This document shows positions 1 to 11,075 of a stretch of 64,000 bases of DNA, in pieces. The notes beneath the pieces are model-generated. The model worked only from the letters and a program-made list of their open reading frames with translations, was not told the origin of the DNA and ran no database searches. Numbering within the stretch: the stretch's first letter is position 1; the number at the start of each line of letters is the position of its first letter. Position numbers and translations under genes: made by a program. This DNA is from Isoetes taiwanensis (lineage: Eukaryota > Streptophyta > Lycopodiopsida > Isoetales > Isoetaceae). The DNA lies in the NCBI GenBank assembly GCA_021234155.1, contig JAJEKV010000006.1, forward strand, positions 10,755,317-10,819,316, written 5' to 3'.

Positions 1-1548
1 ATTTGCTGCTATAAACCCTTTTTTCAGTAATATATTAATATTTTCCATGTTTGTATGACACATCCTGTTATGCCATGTTCTCAAAGATGGATATTCAACC
101 ACATTTAAACTTGGAATATGCATACAATCGAGTCCAAACAAATTTCCAACCCTTTTACCAACAAACTTGATTTCATTTCCAAGAAAAATCTTACATTCTA
201 ATTTCTCAAACAACACTCTGTATCCAAGATCCACCAATTGACAAACTGAAATAAGGTTCCTAACAAGACCTGGAACACACAATACATCTTTAAGTTCAAC
301 TGCTTTTCCTTCTAAGTCAAAAATCTCCAATATGCCAGCATCTTCAATTCTTTTCAATGCTCCATCTCCAAGTTGCACATGGCCACCATCCTTTTTCTTG
401 CACTCCTTCAACAAGGCTTGATCACATGTCACGGTTTTCTCAGCTCCTGAATCTATGATCAAGAAATTGTTATCTCTTTTATGCATATTCTTTGAAACAG
501 TCAAAATATTATCAATCTTTCTTACCTCAGCAGTATCATCTTCCTCTTCTTCATTTGTCTCACCTTCTTTAACCACATTTATTGATGGATTACCTCTGAA
601 TCCAGTCCTGCCTCTGCCAGCTCCTCCTCTTGAACTTGCAGACCTACCTCTTCCTCTTGACCTTCCATAAGATCCCCTCGGGCTAGAACAATTTACAGCA
701 ATGTGTCCTTTCCCTTCACAATTGTAGCATCTAATTGTTTTCTCTTCATTAGGGCAATCCAATTTCAAATGACCATACTGATTGCAATTGTAGCAAGGCC
801 CCAACCTTTCCTTGTTCAGATTTGTTTTTTTCTTTTGTTTCCCTGTGTACAACACTTCTGCAGATGTATCCTCTTCATAAACAGCAGCCTTTTGTTCAAA
901 CTCTGTCCTAATCATTTGTATGGCGTGTTCCTTGGACCTTGCAACATTTCTGATTAATGTTGCCAGCTGTTTATTATGTGACACTGATCTTGCCAGGGAC
1001 AAAATCTGATATTCATCATTGAGCACAATTCCAGCTCCTTCCAAGTCTGCTATTATGGAATCAAACTTCTCCAAGTATTCTGTCAAATTGTCTTTCTCAA
1101 ACAATTTAAGTTTTCTTAGCTGTTTCTCAAGCACATCAATTTGAGAAGAAGATTTTACCTCATACTGGTTCACCAAGTACTTCCACATCTCTCTCGGGCT
1201 CATACCTCTCAACTTGAGCTTGATAGCAGTGCCAACCTTGCTAGTTATGATTGCTTGTGCTTCCATTATTTTGAACTCTTCATCAATTTCTGAGCTAGTT
1301 GTTCCCCTTGTATCTGCAGCCTGATCTTTTTTTCCTCCTTCAACAGATTCTTCACTTGTCTCCCCTGCAATAGAATTCCTGGATCTCACCACAATGGATG
1401 TTTTTCTATCACTCTCTTCTCCTACTAAGTGCCACAGTTTTTCAACTTCAAGAACCTGTTTAATACTTTGCTTCCATATCTGAAATCCTCCTTCTCCTTT
1501 AAAAACCTCAATAGATGTTAGCAAATGTGCACCAAATCTAGTAGACAT
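1..1548 (-). CDS. Ty1/copia Gag-Pol, N-terminal part (continues beyond left edge)
   Basis: Retrotransposon polyprotein: Gag packages the RNA, the protease processes it, and integrase and RT would lie off the window. The frame is open for 516 codons from ATG at 1548 to base 1. Visible in order: a gag region over residues 1-230; two CCHC zinc knuckles, CYNCNQYGHLKLDC near residue 252 and CYNCEGKGHIAVNC near 274; an Arg/Gly/Ser-rich linker; the aspartic protease site IIDSGAEKTVT near 362; and a GAG-pre-integrase motif WHNRMCHTN near 490. The start is chosen because it lies 12 bases inside a primer-binding site. No stop or frameshift is seen, unlike nearly every other element here, so this may be a young copy. 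Copia rather than gypsy is inferred from the knuckle, protease and pre-integrase order. Confidence 0.88.
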   Translation of the reverse strand, partial: MSTRFGAHLLTSIEVFKGEGGFQIWKQSIKQVLEVEKLWHLVGEESDRKTSIVVRSRNSIAGETSEESVEGGKKDQAADTRGTTSSEIDEEFKIMEAQAIITSKVGTAIKLKLRGMSPREMWKYLVNQYEVKSSSQIDVLEKQLRKLKLFEKDNLTEYLEKFDSIIADLEGAGIVLNDEYQILSLARSVSHNKQLATLIRNVARSKEHAIQMIRTEFEQKAAVYEEDTSAEVLYTGKQKKKTNLNKERLGPCYNCNQYGHLKLDCPNEEKTIRCYNCEGKGHIAVNCSSPRGSYGRSRGRGRSASSRGGAGRGRTGFRGNPSINVVKEGETNEEEEDDTAEVRKIDNILTVSKNMHKRDNNFLIIDSGAEKTVTCDQALLKECKKKDGGHVQLGDGALKRIEDAGILEIFDLEGKAVELKDVLCVPGLVRNLISVCQLVDLGYRVLFEKLECKIFLGNEIKFVGKRVGNLFGLDCMHIPSLNVVEYPSLRTWHNRMCHTNMENINILLKKGFIAAN

Positions 1549-1560
1549 GATTTAATCTGT

Positions 1561-1572
1561 GCTCTGATACCA
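1561..1572 (-). other. Primer-binding site of the copia element
   Basis: On the minus strand this reads TGGTATCAGAGC, the complement of the 3' end of plant initiator-Met tRNA, which is the usual minus-strand primer of plant copia elements. It sits between the putative LTR end and the Gag start codon. Confidence 0.85.
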
Positions 1573-1573
1573 A

Positions 1574-1980
1574 TGTAGAAATTTGTCTATATAAATGCTT
1601 TACAACTGCACTTGAGATCAAGAACAATTTCGTTTTGATTTCTCTAGTTAAGTAATCAATGGACTCTCAATGGTGACCATATAGCAATGTTTTAACCTTG
1701 CATTTTATTCAACCATTGATTTAAGACAACGAAAAACACTGTTCATTTGGGAATGATGAAAACACTGTAGCACAAAAACTCTAATTCCTTCGACAGCCCA
1801 AGCTCTGTATATTATTCAACCAGCAGGTTCCGGATACAATCGTTCAGGCACTTAATCCATCACTGTAAATTCTACTTGTGTTTATCCTTTGGGTCCGGCC
1901 GACAAGCCGGACCGATCTCCTGCAGCAATGTATTGTCTTTTCTCATTTGACCGACATGGTCATGCTTAATTTAAAACAGG
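1574..1980 (-). repeat. Copia LTR, inner end clear, outer end not found
   Basis: The LTR begins one base beyond the primer-binding site with the expected TG on the plus strand (CA on the minus strand: TTTCTACA). A GC-rich hairpin, GTCCGGC...GCCGGAC, lies at about 1893-1912. The far end, with its matching TG and target duplication, could not be located because the partner LTR is outside the window; the stated end is a placeholder. Confidence 0.45.
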
Positions 1981-3624
1981 TTTCCATAATAGCACCATTA
2001 CAATTTTAATGGCTCAACCTTGCCTCATATACACTATAAGGTAAACAACCCTATAGTTTTAAATTCACAAAGAGTTCAAACGTAGCATGTCTCCCCTTCG
2101 ACCTATGGTGCAACATGTAACAGTTTGATCTCACAATGAGCTTCTGCATCACTATAAGAAACAAGAATATAAACTTCTGCAGTTGTGCTTTAGCATCTGA
2201 GGCACCCAAAATATTGTATGACTTTCAGAATATTACATGATCATACTTTATCAATGATCAGCTGGCAGAGAGTATGATTTGCTGTTGTGTCATGCTTTAA
2301 TCAATTTGTGGGGCTGAAACCTTACTAAATCTGCCCGAAAATTTGTTGTTTTGACCTAGAAAACTTAACCAAACATGAGTATATCATATATCATTAGAAA
2401 GGTTCCAGAGAGAGCTTTCCAACATAATAAAAAACACTCAAAACGGAGTTCGGATTAAAAACTTATGATAAAACCATACTACTATCAAATTTGCATGGCA
2501 TTCACTTTGCAAAAAATTATCCGTATTGAAAAGTACAAAAAGTAGATAACTATCTTGATAGATCTGGGTCAAACCATATGCCAAAGCATTCTACATAAGC
2601 ATTCCAAGAGCCCAAGGTCATTTGAATCTGATCTATGTAGCTCAAGTTATGAGTGTAGGAACAATTGACATTCTCTCTCTAGCGTTCCTCTTCTTTATCT
2701 ATTTTTAATGACTTAGATCATACAATGGTTTGGTAAAAAAAAAAAGAAACCCTTATAAAAATCTTAGTTTTGATTAAAACCTTTTTTTGTTCAACCAAAA
2801 ATTTGTAAAAGCATTTGCAAACGTAATGGCGCCACATGTTTGGTGAGCGTAGAAGTGATAGAAAATAAAAAATGCGTCTCCACATGGATGAAATGGATAT
2901 ATCTATTCTACACCAAGAAAATCAATGTCGACAAGCTAGAAAACTGGCCAGGAAAAGAAGGGGAGAAAAGAAGTTTAATGCAGTTAAAAGGAAGCATAAC
3001 CACCAAACCCAAGTGTCAAGATAACCTATTTTGATCTATGTATATGTTCTTATAGGGAAACAACAAATTGACCTTGGTCTTCCTTCACTGGTTTGTGGGG
3101 ACAAGAAAAGAATGGTTATCTATAATGAATTCCTCGTCATCTTTGTATCATTGTATCAGTTTAGATTTATCAGGCCATGGGCAAAGCAAGGTTACAGAAG
3201 ATATCTCTAAAAGGATCAACTCTAGAATGGGGCTCACATGAAAGCGACAAAAAGCTCCCGATAGGCTTCTCATTCATCTCAGCAGATTTTATAGTGGATA
3301 AGTGGGTAACCGCGCACATGCGAACTATCCACAAAGAAAAATAAAGGGAATGTCCAATTATACAACTTGGACCCCAGAAAATACAATGCTAATAGATGTT
3401 TAGTTCGTGTACCTGCCGAAAGCTTATCACTGGGATTAAAAAACCCCACCCTTTCGGGTTTTCGAGGAAAAACCCTAGTGATAAGCCTTTGGAAAGGGGC
3501 TTGGACAAACGTAAGGCTGAGAAATTGCTCCCAAGCAGCCCATGAATGGAGAAGCCGAAGCTGCTCCTGCTTGCCAACCTGTACCTACACATCATCAACA
3601 CTAAAACAAATGTGAAAAAACAAA

Positions 3625-3717
3625 CCTCCCAAAGTGGAGGGGCTGATCACGCGTGCCACGCGACAAAAATAAAACCTCTTCAAATAGAGGGGTTGGTCAC
3701 GTGTGGCAGGCGACAAT
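3625..3717. repeat. Two tandem copies of a ~46-bp unit
   Basis: Two adjacent copies share the pattern acctc..caaa.tggagggg followed by a GATCACG or GGTCACG box and a gcgaca end. They are about 80% alike. No function is apparent. Confidence 0.6.
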
Positions 3718-4331
3718 TACATTAAATAATTAAGGGGGAGAGGATGGGTTTCAAAGAATAGAGGATAAGGTACTACTGAGGGAGACGAGGAAGCGCCGAT
3801 AAGACGTTGATGAAGAACCTCGCCTAATATATCGATCTCCCAACCAGAGTAAGCATGCAATGCATACATGCGAGATACGCATGCTCGCCCCCTCTAGAAT
3901 CTCGATCCGATGGCTCGGATCGATGGGATGGTCTGCGAATCCATGCAAGTGGTCAATGGAATGCTTGTCTGGAACAATATTAAAGCTCCTAGAATACAAG
4001 ACAATAATAAAATGCCTATTTATAAAGTGCTAGAAAAATTCTTTACAAAGTGCTATTTATTAGACCTGAATATGTCTAGATTTTGTTGAATATGTCATCT
4101 TTAGAGTAATGAAACAATCAAATTAATATAGAAATGGTATCACTGAAAATACTATAGCCGACTTAATTAGAAACACTAAATATTTTTATTATATATATTT
4201 ATGTGTAGGCTCTATCTTCAATACCTTTTCTAGGTAGTAGATATGTTCTGCCTCTATGATTTGTATATATCAGGATTTTGGCTACACAAAATTAATCCCT
4301 GCATATAAAGCCATGTTAATCAAAATGTGTT

Positions 4332-4683
4332 CAAATTTTCTAAAGTTATTATATAATGAGACTTTATATTTTAAAGCAAGCCAATACCACTAGGTATGGC
4401 ATCCTTGATTGAGTATCAAAAGTGCATTTACTACCCTTTTGATCTTAGATCTATTATATGAATCACAAATGTCGCTGCTGACCTGGAAATAACGAGCTTT
4501 CAATGAACAATAAGAAAAATAGTCATAAGATGTGGCTTAGGTGGATTAGGTAAAAAATGGCGTACAGGAAAAATAGGTAGCTTACGTGATACTTGTACTT
4601 GTCTAGTCTTGATGTCACAATTGGAATCCAACAAATGACGAAATTGCTTGATAAGTCAAATTTTCTAAAGCTATTATATAATG
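4332..4683. repeat. 28-bp direct repeat flanking ~300 bp
   Basis: The word tcaaattttctaaag followed by y-attatataatg occurs at 4332-4359 and 4656-4683 with a single difference. The segment between shows no coding or terminal-repeat signal. It could be a relic of slippage or of element insertion. Confidence 0.55.
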
Positions 4684-6146
4684 GCATCGATCCGAGCCCT
4701 CAGATCGGCATTCTAGGACAGGACGAGCAGCTATATATGTATTCTTCATTCTTCTAGCTGGTTATCGGTGTGTTCTCACAGTAGCTTCTCTTTCTTTGCC
4801 CATTGCTTCCCTCTTGTCTTTCCATCACAGATCTCTTTTCTTTCTTTCTAGTCTCATGCTCATAATTGTGATTTTACATTATCGTCTTTTCCAACCTCAT
4901 CCTCTTTTCAACATGATCTTGCTCTTATTTAGCTGTATTTTATCTCAACCTCCTCCTCAATTTGGTCGTTTGTACTATAGCTTATGAGGTAACTTTTTGC
5001 TCCAAATTATGATGCATGACAATAGTCATATTGCATAGATGGAGATTTGATATGCTGGTATCTTCCTTCTTGTTTGGTCAATTTGCATGATCTAGATTTG
5101 TCTTACAAGGCCATGCTTGCCAATTCTTTTGTGATTACTATTTTGTGCATTTCAGATCTGCAAGTTTTGTTATCAAAATGTATAGGTAGATAGGATTTAC
5201 GCAGACGCTATCATGATTCGTGAAGTATCGGATTCTTGCATGTGATCTCATGAATTATTGGATGATTTGCATGTGATGAGGAATGGATTTATTCGAGGAT
5301 GCTTGGAGTTGTAGCCATTGATCAGGGATCTATTCAAGAAGGCTTGGCATTTTCTGAGAGATCAGATAGAGAGCATCCTGGAATCCATTTAGAATCGTTA
5401 TATGCTTATGCAGGAGTAAACGGCGAAGCCATGTATTTTCTAGATCTAGAAATTGTGCCGTCATATTTGGTTTTTTGTTATAACATCTAGGTGCCATTTA
5501 ATCTGCCATGCAAGGAGCCATTCAGCAGCCCACCCCAGGTTTATTCTCCTTGTCCGGCATGCAAGGGCTTCGTCCTGACCTATTCTTTCTTTTCTTTTAT
5601 CAAAAACTTCTAATTTCAGGAATGGCAGCTACGCTATCGCATTGTTTCATGAAGGCGCTTATTATGTTCATGGCAGCCACACTTCTATTGTTGAGCAGCA
5701 ATGCAGCAGCATAAGAGAAGGTTTTGCAACATTTCAACACCACCAAAATGCCCATTACAGCGGTCAGAGTTGCATCATCCAATTATCCAAAGAGCCTTTT
5801 TGGATCTAACCATCATACAATTAAATTGGGATTATGTCAACTCCAAAATCACGCCAACCTGCTATTGTCTTCTAGGGGGTTTTTGTTTTTTTTTAATCTT
5901 TTTTTTTTGGACTTCAAAAATAACATAAGGTTGCGATTCACGTGTGACGTTTCATATGCGAATTGAAATATGCAAAAATGAAGAGCAAGTTGCTAACATA
6001 GATGAGACCAAAATTGCTTGCTCGATAGATGATAATACTAGGTTTGATAATAACAGATTGCATTATTTGCGAGGCAATTCCAGACTCGAAATTATCGATA
6101 CATGGCACAAATATCATACAAAAATATCATATATTCCAATAAAACA

Positions 6147-6772
6147 TTAAGGGATCAATCCATGTTTTTCCACATATTTAACAAGGTGTGGTTCCATGTC
6201 AGCCGTTCTATCCAGTTCTGGGTATGAATCTAACACTTCACCCACCGTCATCCCCATAGCCAAATTATGCATAATAGACACAAATTTCACCAGAAAATCA
6301 TCTGTCGCAAAGTTTTTTGGATCGTAAGATGGTGGATTCAGGGCCTGCGTTTGATTGTAGAAGCATTTGAGAGCATCATCATCCACTATGATTATATCAT
6401 CCTTATTCTCGATACCAAGTTCGTCCATCATGTTACTCAAGTGTTTGATGAAGATAGGCTTGCCTGTTGGATCCTTGGGATTAGTGAACTTCACACATTT
6501 GTTCTGATCCCAAAAGGTCAACCAATGTCTACGCATTTCCCCCAGTGCCTCCAAAGTATCCTTGATGTTCCTTAGTTCCATGGATGACCAAATACCAACT
6601 CGAAATAACCTGAATGCCTCATCTAGCATCTCCTTCAAGTGGCGGCCCGGATAGATCCACTTGGTGTTTGATTCTACTGGTGTCTAATGAAACTGTTCTC
6701 TAGCCACTTTATTTTTCGGAAAAGTCTTGCAAAGGACTCCGTTTAGGTCGAACACCACAACCTTCTTAGAAA
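6147..6772 (-). pseudogene. FCP1/NIF-type HAD phosphatase-like domain, copy A
   Basis: The block reads VVVFDLNGVLC (nucleophile motif at 6735-6752), then WIYP..HLKEMLDEAF, GIWSSME (motif II) and IIIVDDDALK (acidic motif), and ends HLVKYVEKHGLIP and stop. This is the layout of FCP1/NLI-interacting-factor phosphatases, which act on phospho-Ser/Thr such as the RNA polymerase II tail. The second Asp of the DxD signature is Asn (DLNG), as in the other two copies of the window. A TAG stop interrupts the frame near 6684, where copy C has a CAG codon. The last 163 codons are open. Confidence 0.8.
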
Positions 6773-6789
6773 CGCAATGGAAGCTGAAA

Positions 6790-7060
6790 CATCAAACATG
6801 TATCCGGCCAAGAAGATCACGATAACACAAACAATACAAACGCCAAGCGTGATTTGAAATAGTCATAACCAAATCGGCCGGCGTGATTTAGTTTGACAAC
6901 GAAAAATAATCAAAGCACGCCCTTTGGCGCGATTTAATTCAAAGGTAATATAAATTAAATCCGCAGCGTGGCGCGATTTAAATGAGCAAGGCTATACCTA
7001 TCATCTTCGGTTCACATGGGCCGCCGGGCGTCATTCTCCCTTTCGCCACCCTAATCTTCG
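6790..7060 (-). other. Palindrome-bearing intron between HAD and methylase-like exons, copy A
   Basis: Non-coding gap with repeated GGCGTGATTT and GGCGCGATTT words (about 6845, 6882, 6928, 6970) and inverted CACGCC forms. The same gap in copy B (54307-54587) carries a different palindrome. Intron status is inferred from the coding blocks on either side; an acceptor-like TTTCAG lies at the HAD side near 6785. Confidence 0.55.
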
Positions 7061-7329
7061 TCTTCTTATTCGACTGTTAGAATTGTTATTTTCTATTAGT
7101 TCATTTCGTCCTTCACAATTGACATTATTTTACTATTGATTTGGCAAACCCGTGAATCACTAGAGCCGCCTTGGTTGCCTTAGGTTCGGTTTCCACATCA
7201 ATTATTTCATTGTTAACGTGAATCTACTCTATTGTTGCTTGCATCACCCGCAATGTGGGCAAGGATATTCCCTAAGTTACGCTGCCATCCAATTACTTTG
7301 AGCAGCCGGTTTAGCGGCTATTTGTTCAT

Positions 7330-8250
7330 TATTGCTTTCCTTATCGGTGTAGATTACTAGTTCCCTCACTGAAGCAGCGTCCACTTTCGGAATTGGACAA
7401 GTCTACGAGACTTTTGATTGCCGATGATTTCAGGTTGCCATAAGGGCCTTTAGGAGATTTGGCAAGCACATGCATGAGGAATGGTTCAAGAAAGTCTTTG
7501 GCCTGCTCATCACTCACAAAGCGGTGACATCTTCTTGCACCCATAAGAGCCTCTCGGGCAATATAACCTCAACATGAAGCTCAAGCGGGTTGTATCAATT
7601 GGAGCAAATGCCTCGGGACGAGGTAAGCACCATAGACGGGAAATCCATTTTTATTTAAGGGGCCCTTCTCTTTAGTTTGTAGCTTCGTGATTTCTCCACT
7701 TAGGAAGGGGTCCCGATCCTCATCCTCTTCCGGTGATCCCCGATCCGTATGAAAGAATATAGTTCTTAAGTCGGATCATCTAGAAGAAAACATTCCCATG
7801 CAACCGCTATTGTCACCCTTGGCCTTAGCAATATCATATTCCTCGTCTGACAGCATGGATATCATAATAAAGATCACATGTGCCATCTTCCGTTCTGTTC
7901 GCAGCTCATTATCCTTAACATCATATATTAAGCATCCCTCCCTAATAACTTTGAGGCACTCCGGATCATGAGCAAATGTGATAGTGCATGCAGATGTGAC
8001 TCACCAAGGACAAACGATGACAATAGTGAAGGACCTCTGGGTTGTCAATCCTATACTGGTGGTAAAGAAGGCACATTTGTAGTCCTTCTGGTTCATGCCC
8101 ATATCTCCTCTCCCACCCCTGTTGTCCAACACAAAGAGTGATATATTTTTAAGGCCAGAAGTTGATTCTGGCAAGAGACCTTTGTACCCAATGGAGACTG
8201 AATATTGGACAGTGTCTTCTTCTCCGGTAATCTTCTTCTGGCGCCACTTT
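7330..8250 (-). pseudogene. Methylase-like block of unit A
   Basis: Two sub-blocks are readable. The first runs from VQYSVSIGYKGLLPES through SLFVLDNRGGRGDMG and SFTIVIVCP (about 8250-8000), then DPECLKVIREG and KMAHVIFIMISML (about 7950-7850). The second has VYGAYLVPRHLL and GYIAREALMGARRCHRF followed by VSDEQAKDFLEPF (about 7600-7470). The second matches copy B at VCDYFINSRVGHEALANGRK, and together they resemble motif I of DNA N6/N4 methylases (D-x-F-x-G then EAL..GR). Frameshifts separate the pieces. The methylase reading is an inference; a catalytic DPPY-type motif was not found. Confidence 0.5.
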
Positions 8251-8875
8251 TCTTCTCAACTCTACGTTACCTTAGGGGGTAGAGTCTCCTTATGTTTTGT
8301 ATTTTTAGCCTTCCAATTCTTTAGGAAGTCCTTTGACCGAATACAAACTTCTTGATGTCATCATTCTTGACCTTGTATTTGTCCGGCAATCCAATTTCGG
8401 ATAATGCCACATCCCCCGATAGCCTTTGTAACTTCGGCTCCCTACGGTGACTTCATTGTAACGTACATCCTTCACATGGTGCAAAGCACTCAACGAAGGA
8501 CATCCTATCCTTAGTGAAAGCACTCTTCTTGTATAAGACTTCCTTCTTTAAGCACCGGTCTAAAAACCCAAATGGTCTCGGCCGTCGTCTAGCCCCCCGA
8601 GTCTTTCTCATCTCGAGTCACATTCAAGTCAAAGATGCTTACATCAACGGGAGGCACCCTACCCATAGTATCGGCAACTTCCCTTGTGCATAAGCGTTCG
8701 AATTCATTCCACTTGAGCCATCACGCCTCCTTACAAAAAACACAATCTTATATGAAGTCTGTTGGTCGACACGCTAGATGAGCTTTTAGGAAGGATGCAA
8801 TGTCATCACCACCTTTTTTCTTTGATTTTCTTGCGGTCTTCTTCTTCTCAGTATAATTGTCGCGATGAGTCCGCT
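8251..8875 (-). pseudogene. Lys-rich central block of unit A
   Basis: Readable pieces are NYTEKKKTARKSKKKGG (about 8870-8815), TSYKIVFFV, WNEFERLCTREVADTMGRV, DVSIFDLNVTRDEK, then SGDVALSEIGLPDKYKV and NDDIKKFVFGQ (about 8420-8330). They align in order with copy B: KKKKSKKGPSNSYHIVF, WNKWTARELVGKAG and LEDFTVTDLRSAQG. The basic run could bind nucleic acid. Frames shift at least twice. No known domain is recognised beyond homology to copy B. Confidence 0.5.
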
Positions 8876-9049
8876 CCAAAGAGCTTGAATGCCTCGGACT
8901 TTGACCATGCAATGCGGTGGGCAATGGGTACCATATTCCACCTTGTTGGTTGATCGTGGGCGAGGTTGTTCCAGCGTATGGACCCGCAATAGTACGGACA
9001 TTGAATCGAATAATATCATAGAATAGAAACACGACGCGATTTGAATAGA

Positions 9050-9350
9050 AAAGATCAACCTCAAAGCACGCGCTGGCGTGAAATGAATTAAATACCAATG
9101 CAATTCACGCCGCGTGCTTTCAAATCGGTTGAATTCCACGCCAGGTGATTTCAAATAATTGAAATCACGCCAGCGCTTTTCAAATCAAATCAATTCACGC
9201 CAGGTGCTTTAACAATTCACCTGGCCTGAATTGGTTTGATTTGAAGGCACGCTGGCGTGATTTGGTTTCATACAGAAATCTGGCATGAATTGGTTACATT
9301 TGAATGAGCGCTGGCGTGAATATGAAAGTGCTAACATCCTAATACGATTA
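9050..9350 (-). other. Palindrome-dense intron between ParB-like and Lys-rich exons, copy A
   Basis: About 300 bp with many half-sites and full palindromes built from CACGCC and GGCGTG, e.g. CACGCGCTGGCGTG at 9067-9080, and later cacgccaggtg, cacgccagcgc and gcacgctggcgtg. They are separated by short AT-rich words such as tttcaaatc and gatttgaa. The matching gap in copy B has CTCGCGC/GCGCGAG palindromes instead. Confidence 0.65.
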
Positions 9351-9359
9351 GTTACCTTT

Positions 9360-10023
9360 TGTATAGAAATGTCTTCCCCATTTCATTCAAAGTTGCACTA
9401 ATCTCGGTAAAATCTGCGGATGAAGTATTGGCATCCAAGATCGACACCTCCTATCGCATAGTGATTGTAGAGCGTGTTTTGGCTGTTTGTTACGCACCGC
9501 TGATGAGGGCCTTACATTGCCTCAACGAATCTTTGCCCGTCGATGACTAATTTAATTTAATGTTATCCTTTAACATTCGTCCTCGGTTCGATCCCACTCG
9601 GCCGGGCTTGTTCGAGATCATATCCCAAGGTAACACATCCGTGGCATAGGCATTTGACTGGATTACTAATCATGCTCGAACAATCTCCATGGCATGTCTT
9701 TGGATCATATCTTACGCTAACATAAATGGAGCTTGGTGAGCGGATGAGGGACTTCACATGGATCGCAAAAGTTTCCTTAAGACCCAATGGATAATGGTCG
9801 AGTATTTATTGACTTGTTCATGGCCTCTAGGCTGCGCCACCCTGTCCTGTTCATTCTCAAAAACAGAAGCCTCCATGCCTTCGACAACTGCAGGTTGAAC
9901 ATCCCTCCCTAGATCTAGGACCCTCCTAGAAGCTTTCAAGTCAGCTAATTCCCTAGCTTGCGCACATAGTGACTTCTTTGCCGGTTTAGTGAATATGCCT
10001 CTACGGCTATAACCCCTTGGCAT
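9360..10023 (-). pseudogene. ParB-like (DGQ) block of unit A
   Basis: Around 9508-9549 the minus strand reads LVIDGQRFVEAM, and after an apparent single-base error KALISGA. This matches VIDGQHSVEATKAL in copy B and the ParB/DGQHR signature V-[IV]-D-G-x-[HR]-R-x-x-A. Upstream, HYPLGLKETFAIHVKSLIRS (about 9800-9735) aligns with copy B WYPLGLDVTRRIAIDKLIRS. ParB-like folds occur as nucleases or CTPases and, in bacteria and phages, fused to DNA methylases. Frameshifts interrupt the block. Confidence 0.55.
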
Positions 10024-10065
10024 ATAGATATTGAATCAAGCGCTACATTGGTTGGCCAACCATAT

Positions 10066-10540
10066 TTAAAACATGTCTCCACCGTTCACATCTGTCTTCA
10101 TGAACGTATCCTTGTATGCAGTAGCTCTATAGTGAGTTAGTCTGAGCAGATCTTTCTTTTGCTTATGTGTAATCTCCAAGAGCAATTTGCAGTTGGTGTC
10201 GTCCTCTTCCTCACATGAGATTAGGATCCCTTGTTTGGCCATCTTGTCTGCTTCCTTTTTCCTCGAGAAGAGAGTTAAGTCGAGCTTGCCATTTGTCTTG
10301 GCAAGGTCAACGTACCACTCGGCACCCTCGTCCATTTCCTCTTGATGTGCAGGGTCGAGGGGTTGCTATAAGAATCGGCCCTTCATCATCTAAGGTGAGA
10401 TCATATGGTACTACATCTGGGTCGTCTGCCCTTGCTTTCTTGGCAGGATTAGAACCCGAATTATTAGGGGTTTTCTTCCTCTTGGGCACTACAAAAGAAG
10501 ATGAGCACTTTTTAGAGTACTTTTGAGAACAAGAGATCAC
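10066..10540 (-). pseudogene. N-terminal exon of unit A: NLS and EWYV domain
   Basis: From 10540 leftwards: VVPKRKKTPNNSG and NPAKKARADD, a bipartite nuclear-localisation-like pair of basic clusters, then DVVPYDLTLDDEGPI. After a one-base shift near 10330 the frame continues DEGAEWYVDLAKTNGKLDL, ISCEEEDDTNCKLLLEITHK and LLRLTHYRATAYKDTF. Copy B has the same pattern: SAPSKKRKKDPK, LLEGSEWYVTVSRAGSKYD, CEELDDQVCVIIIEKTVRK. The domain is not one I recognise. The nuclear role is inferred from the basic clusters. Confidence 0.55.
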
Positions 10541-10640
10541 GCTTGGCGTGCATTTAAACCTAAATTAGTACAAATCACGCTTGGCGTGTTGGTAGCTCCT
10601 ATTATTGACCATGCTATGCGTGAATTTGAAACTAAATTAG
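10534..10640 (-). other. Paired palindromes in the first intron of unit A
   Basis: TCACGCTTGGCGTG occurs twice, at 10537-10550 and 10575-10588, with CACGC/GCGTG arms. It lies just upstream (minus sense) of the NLS exon, between it and exon 1, as does the CGCGCGTAGCGCG palindrome of copy B at 57514-57530. Confidence 0.65.
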
Positions 10641-10976
10641 TTTGCATCCACATTTTAAGCTACATACCCTTTATGAATCCATATTTCACACTATTTAACC
10701 TCATTGAACATTGCTATCTCCAACTGTCTAACACTGCTACATTCTATAAAACAGGAGGAAAATTATATTCTACAAAAGCGGACAATCAGAGCATTAACTG
10801 ATGGTAATACTTAAAATTCATGCAAAGCATAATAACTCAAACTCATGCAAAGCATATTAACTAAAGGCAAGGAAATATCTCAAATTCATGCAAGCATAAT
10901 ACTCTCCACACAGTGTGTATTCTGTGGCAAATTAAATACCTTGAATAGGGTTACATGTGTATTACGTGTATTACGA

Positions 10977-11075
10977 TCAGCGTCCTCCGAAACTTGAGAA
11001 GAGCGGGTTTAGAGATTCCTCTTCCACCGCTTCCCTGCCCCGTCCGCCTCGACCTCGATTGGCTTTAGAAGACAT
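10977..11075 (-). pseudogene. Exon 1 of unit A gene (RG-rich start)
   Basis: ATG at 11075 opens MSSKANRGRGGRGREAVEEE and runs 32 codons to a TGA at 10977. A second copy of the same start, MSSKPRGGRGG, is at 42163-42198 in unit C, with a similar 5' leader (GAGTCGGAAGGTCGC). A GTAATA donor-like site lies 6 bases past the stop, so the true exon may read through in another frame. RG repeats often bind RNA or chromatin. The exon is assigned by conserved sequence and position, not by a proven splice. Confidence 0.55.

Larger units (their letters stand above)
1981..6146. other. Gene-free stretch with old repeats
   Basis: AT-rich, without a convincing coding region. Short open frames near 5.3-5.7 kb show no family motif and lack intron or codon evidence. 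A possible broken promoter/leader lies at 4690-4990: TATATATG near 4732, a pyrimidine-rich leader, and a splice-donor-like GAGGTAACT near 4987. Two small repeats inside are listed separately. Confidence 0.5.
6147..11075 (-). pseudogene. Unit A gene: NLS / ParB-like / Lys-rich / methylase-like / HAD protein, broken
   Basis: A leftward multi-exon gene seen by joining homologous blocks with the copy at 53.7-57.5 kb. Order from the 5' end: RG-rich exon 1 (10977-11075), NLS exon (10307-10540), EWYV domain (10066-10335), ParB-like DGQ motif (about 9508-9549), Lys-rich block (8560-8875), central and methylase-like blocks (7330-8560), HAD domain (6147-6772). Frames shift several times and stops occur, so the copy as written is not translatable; part of this may be consensus error. 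Introns are implied at about 10541-10976, 9050-9350 and 6790-7060, each with palindromes. It is divergent from the transposase-like gene at 15.1-18.3 kb. The domain names are inferences from motifs; the overall function is unknown. Confidence 0.6.

Noticed and set aside
3911-4697. 14-bp inverted repeat ggctcggatcgatg
   Set aside because: Single short match 770 bp apart without target duplication or further homology; likely chance or an old fragment.
5299-5714. Short frames at 5.3-5.7 kb as genes
   Set aside because: No motif, no splice support and AT-rich surroundings.
6840-9340. CRISPR-like array from repeated GGCGTGATTT words
   Set aside because: Spacing and repeat length are irregular, both orientations occur, and the setting is plant introns.
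9580-9612. tRNA-like B box (GGTTCGATCCC)
   Set aside because: No A box at the right distance and no cloverleaf; it lies in the ParB-like coding block.
10537-10588. Paired palindromes as bacterial-type operator sites
   Set aside because: The genome is eukaryotic and the motif lies in an intron of a mobile gene; an element-specific role is more likely.
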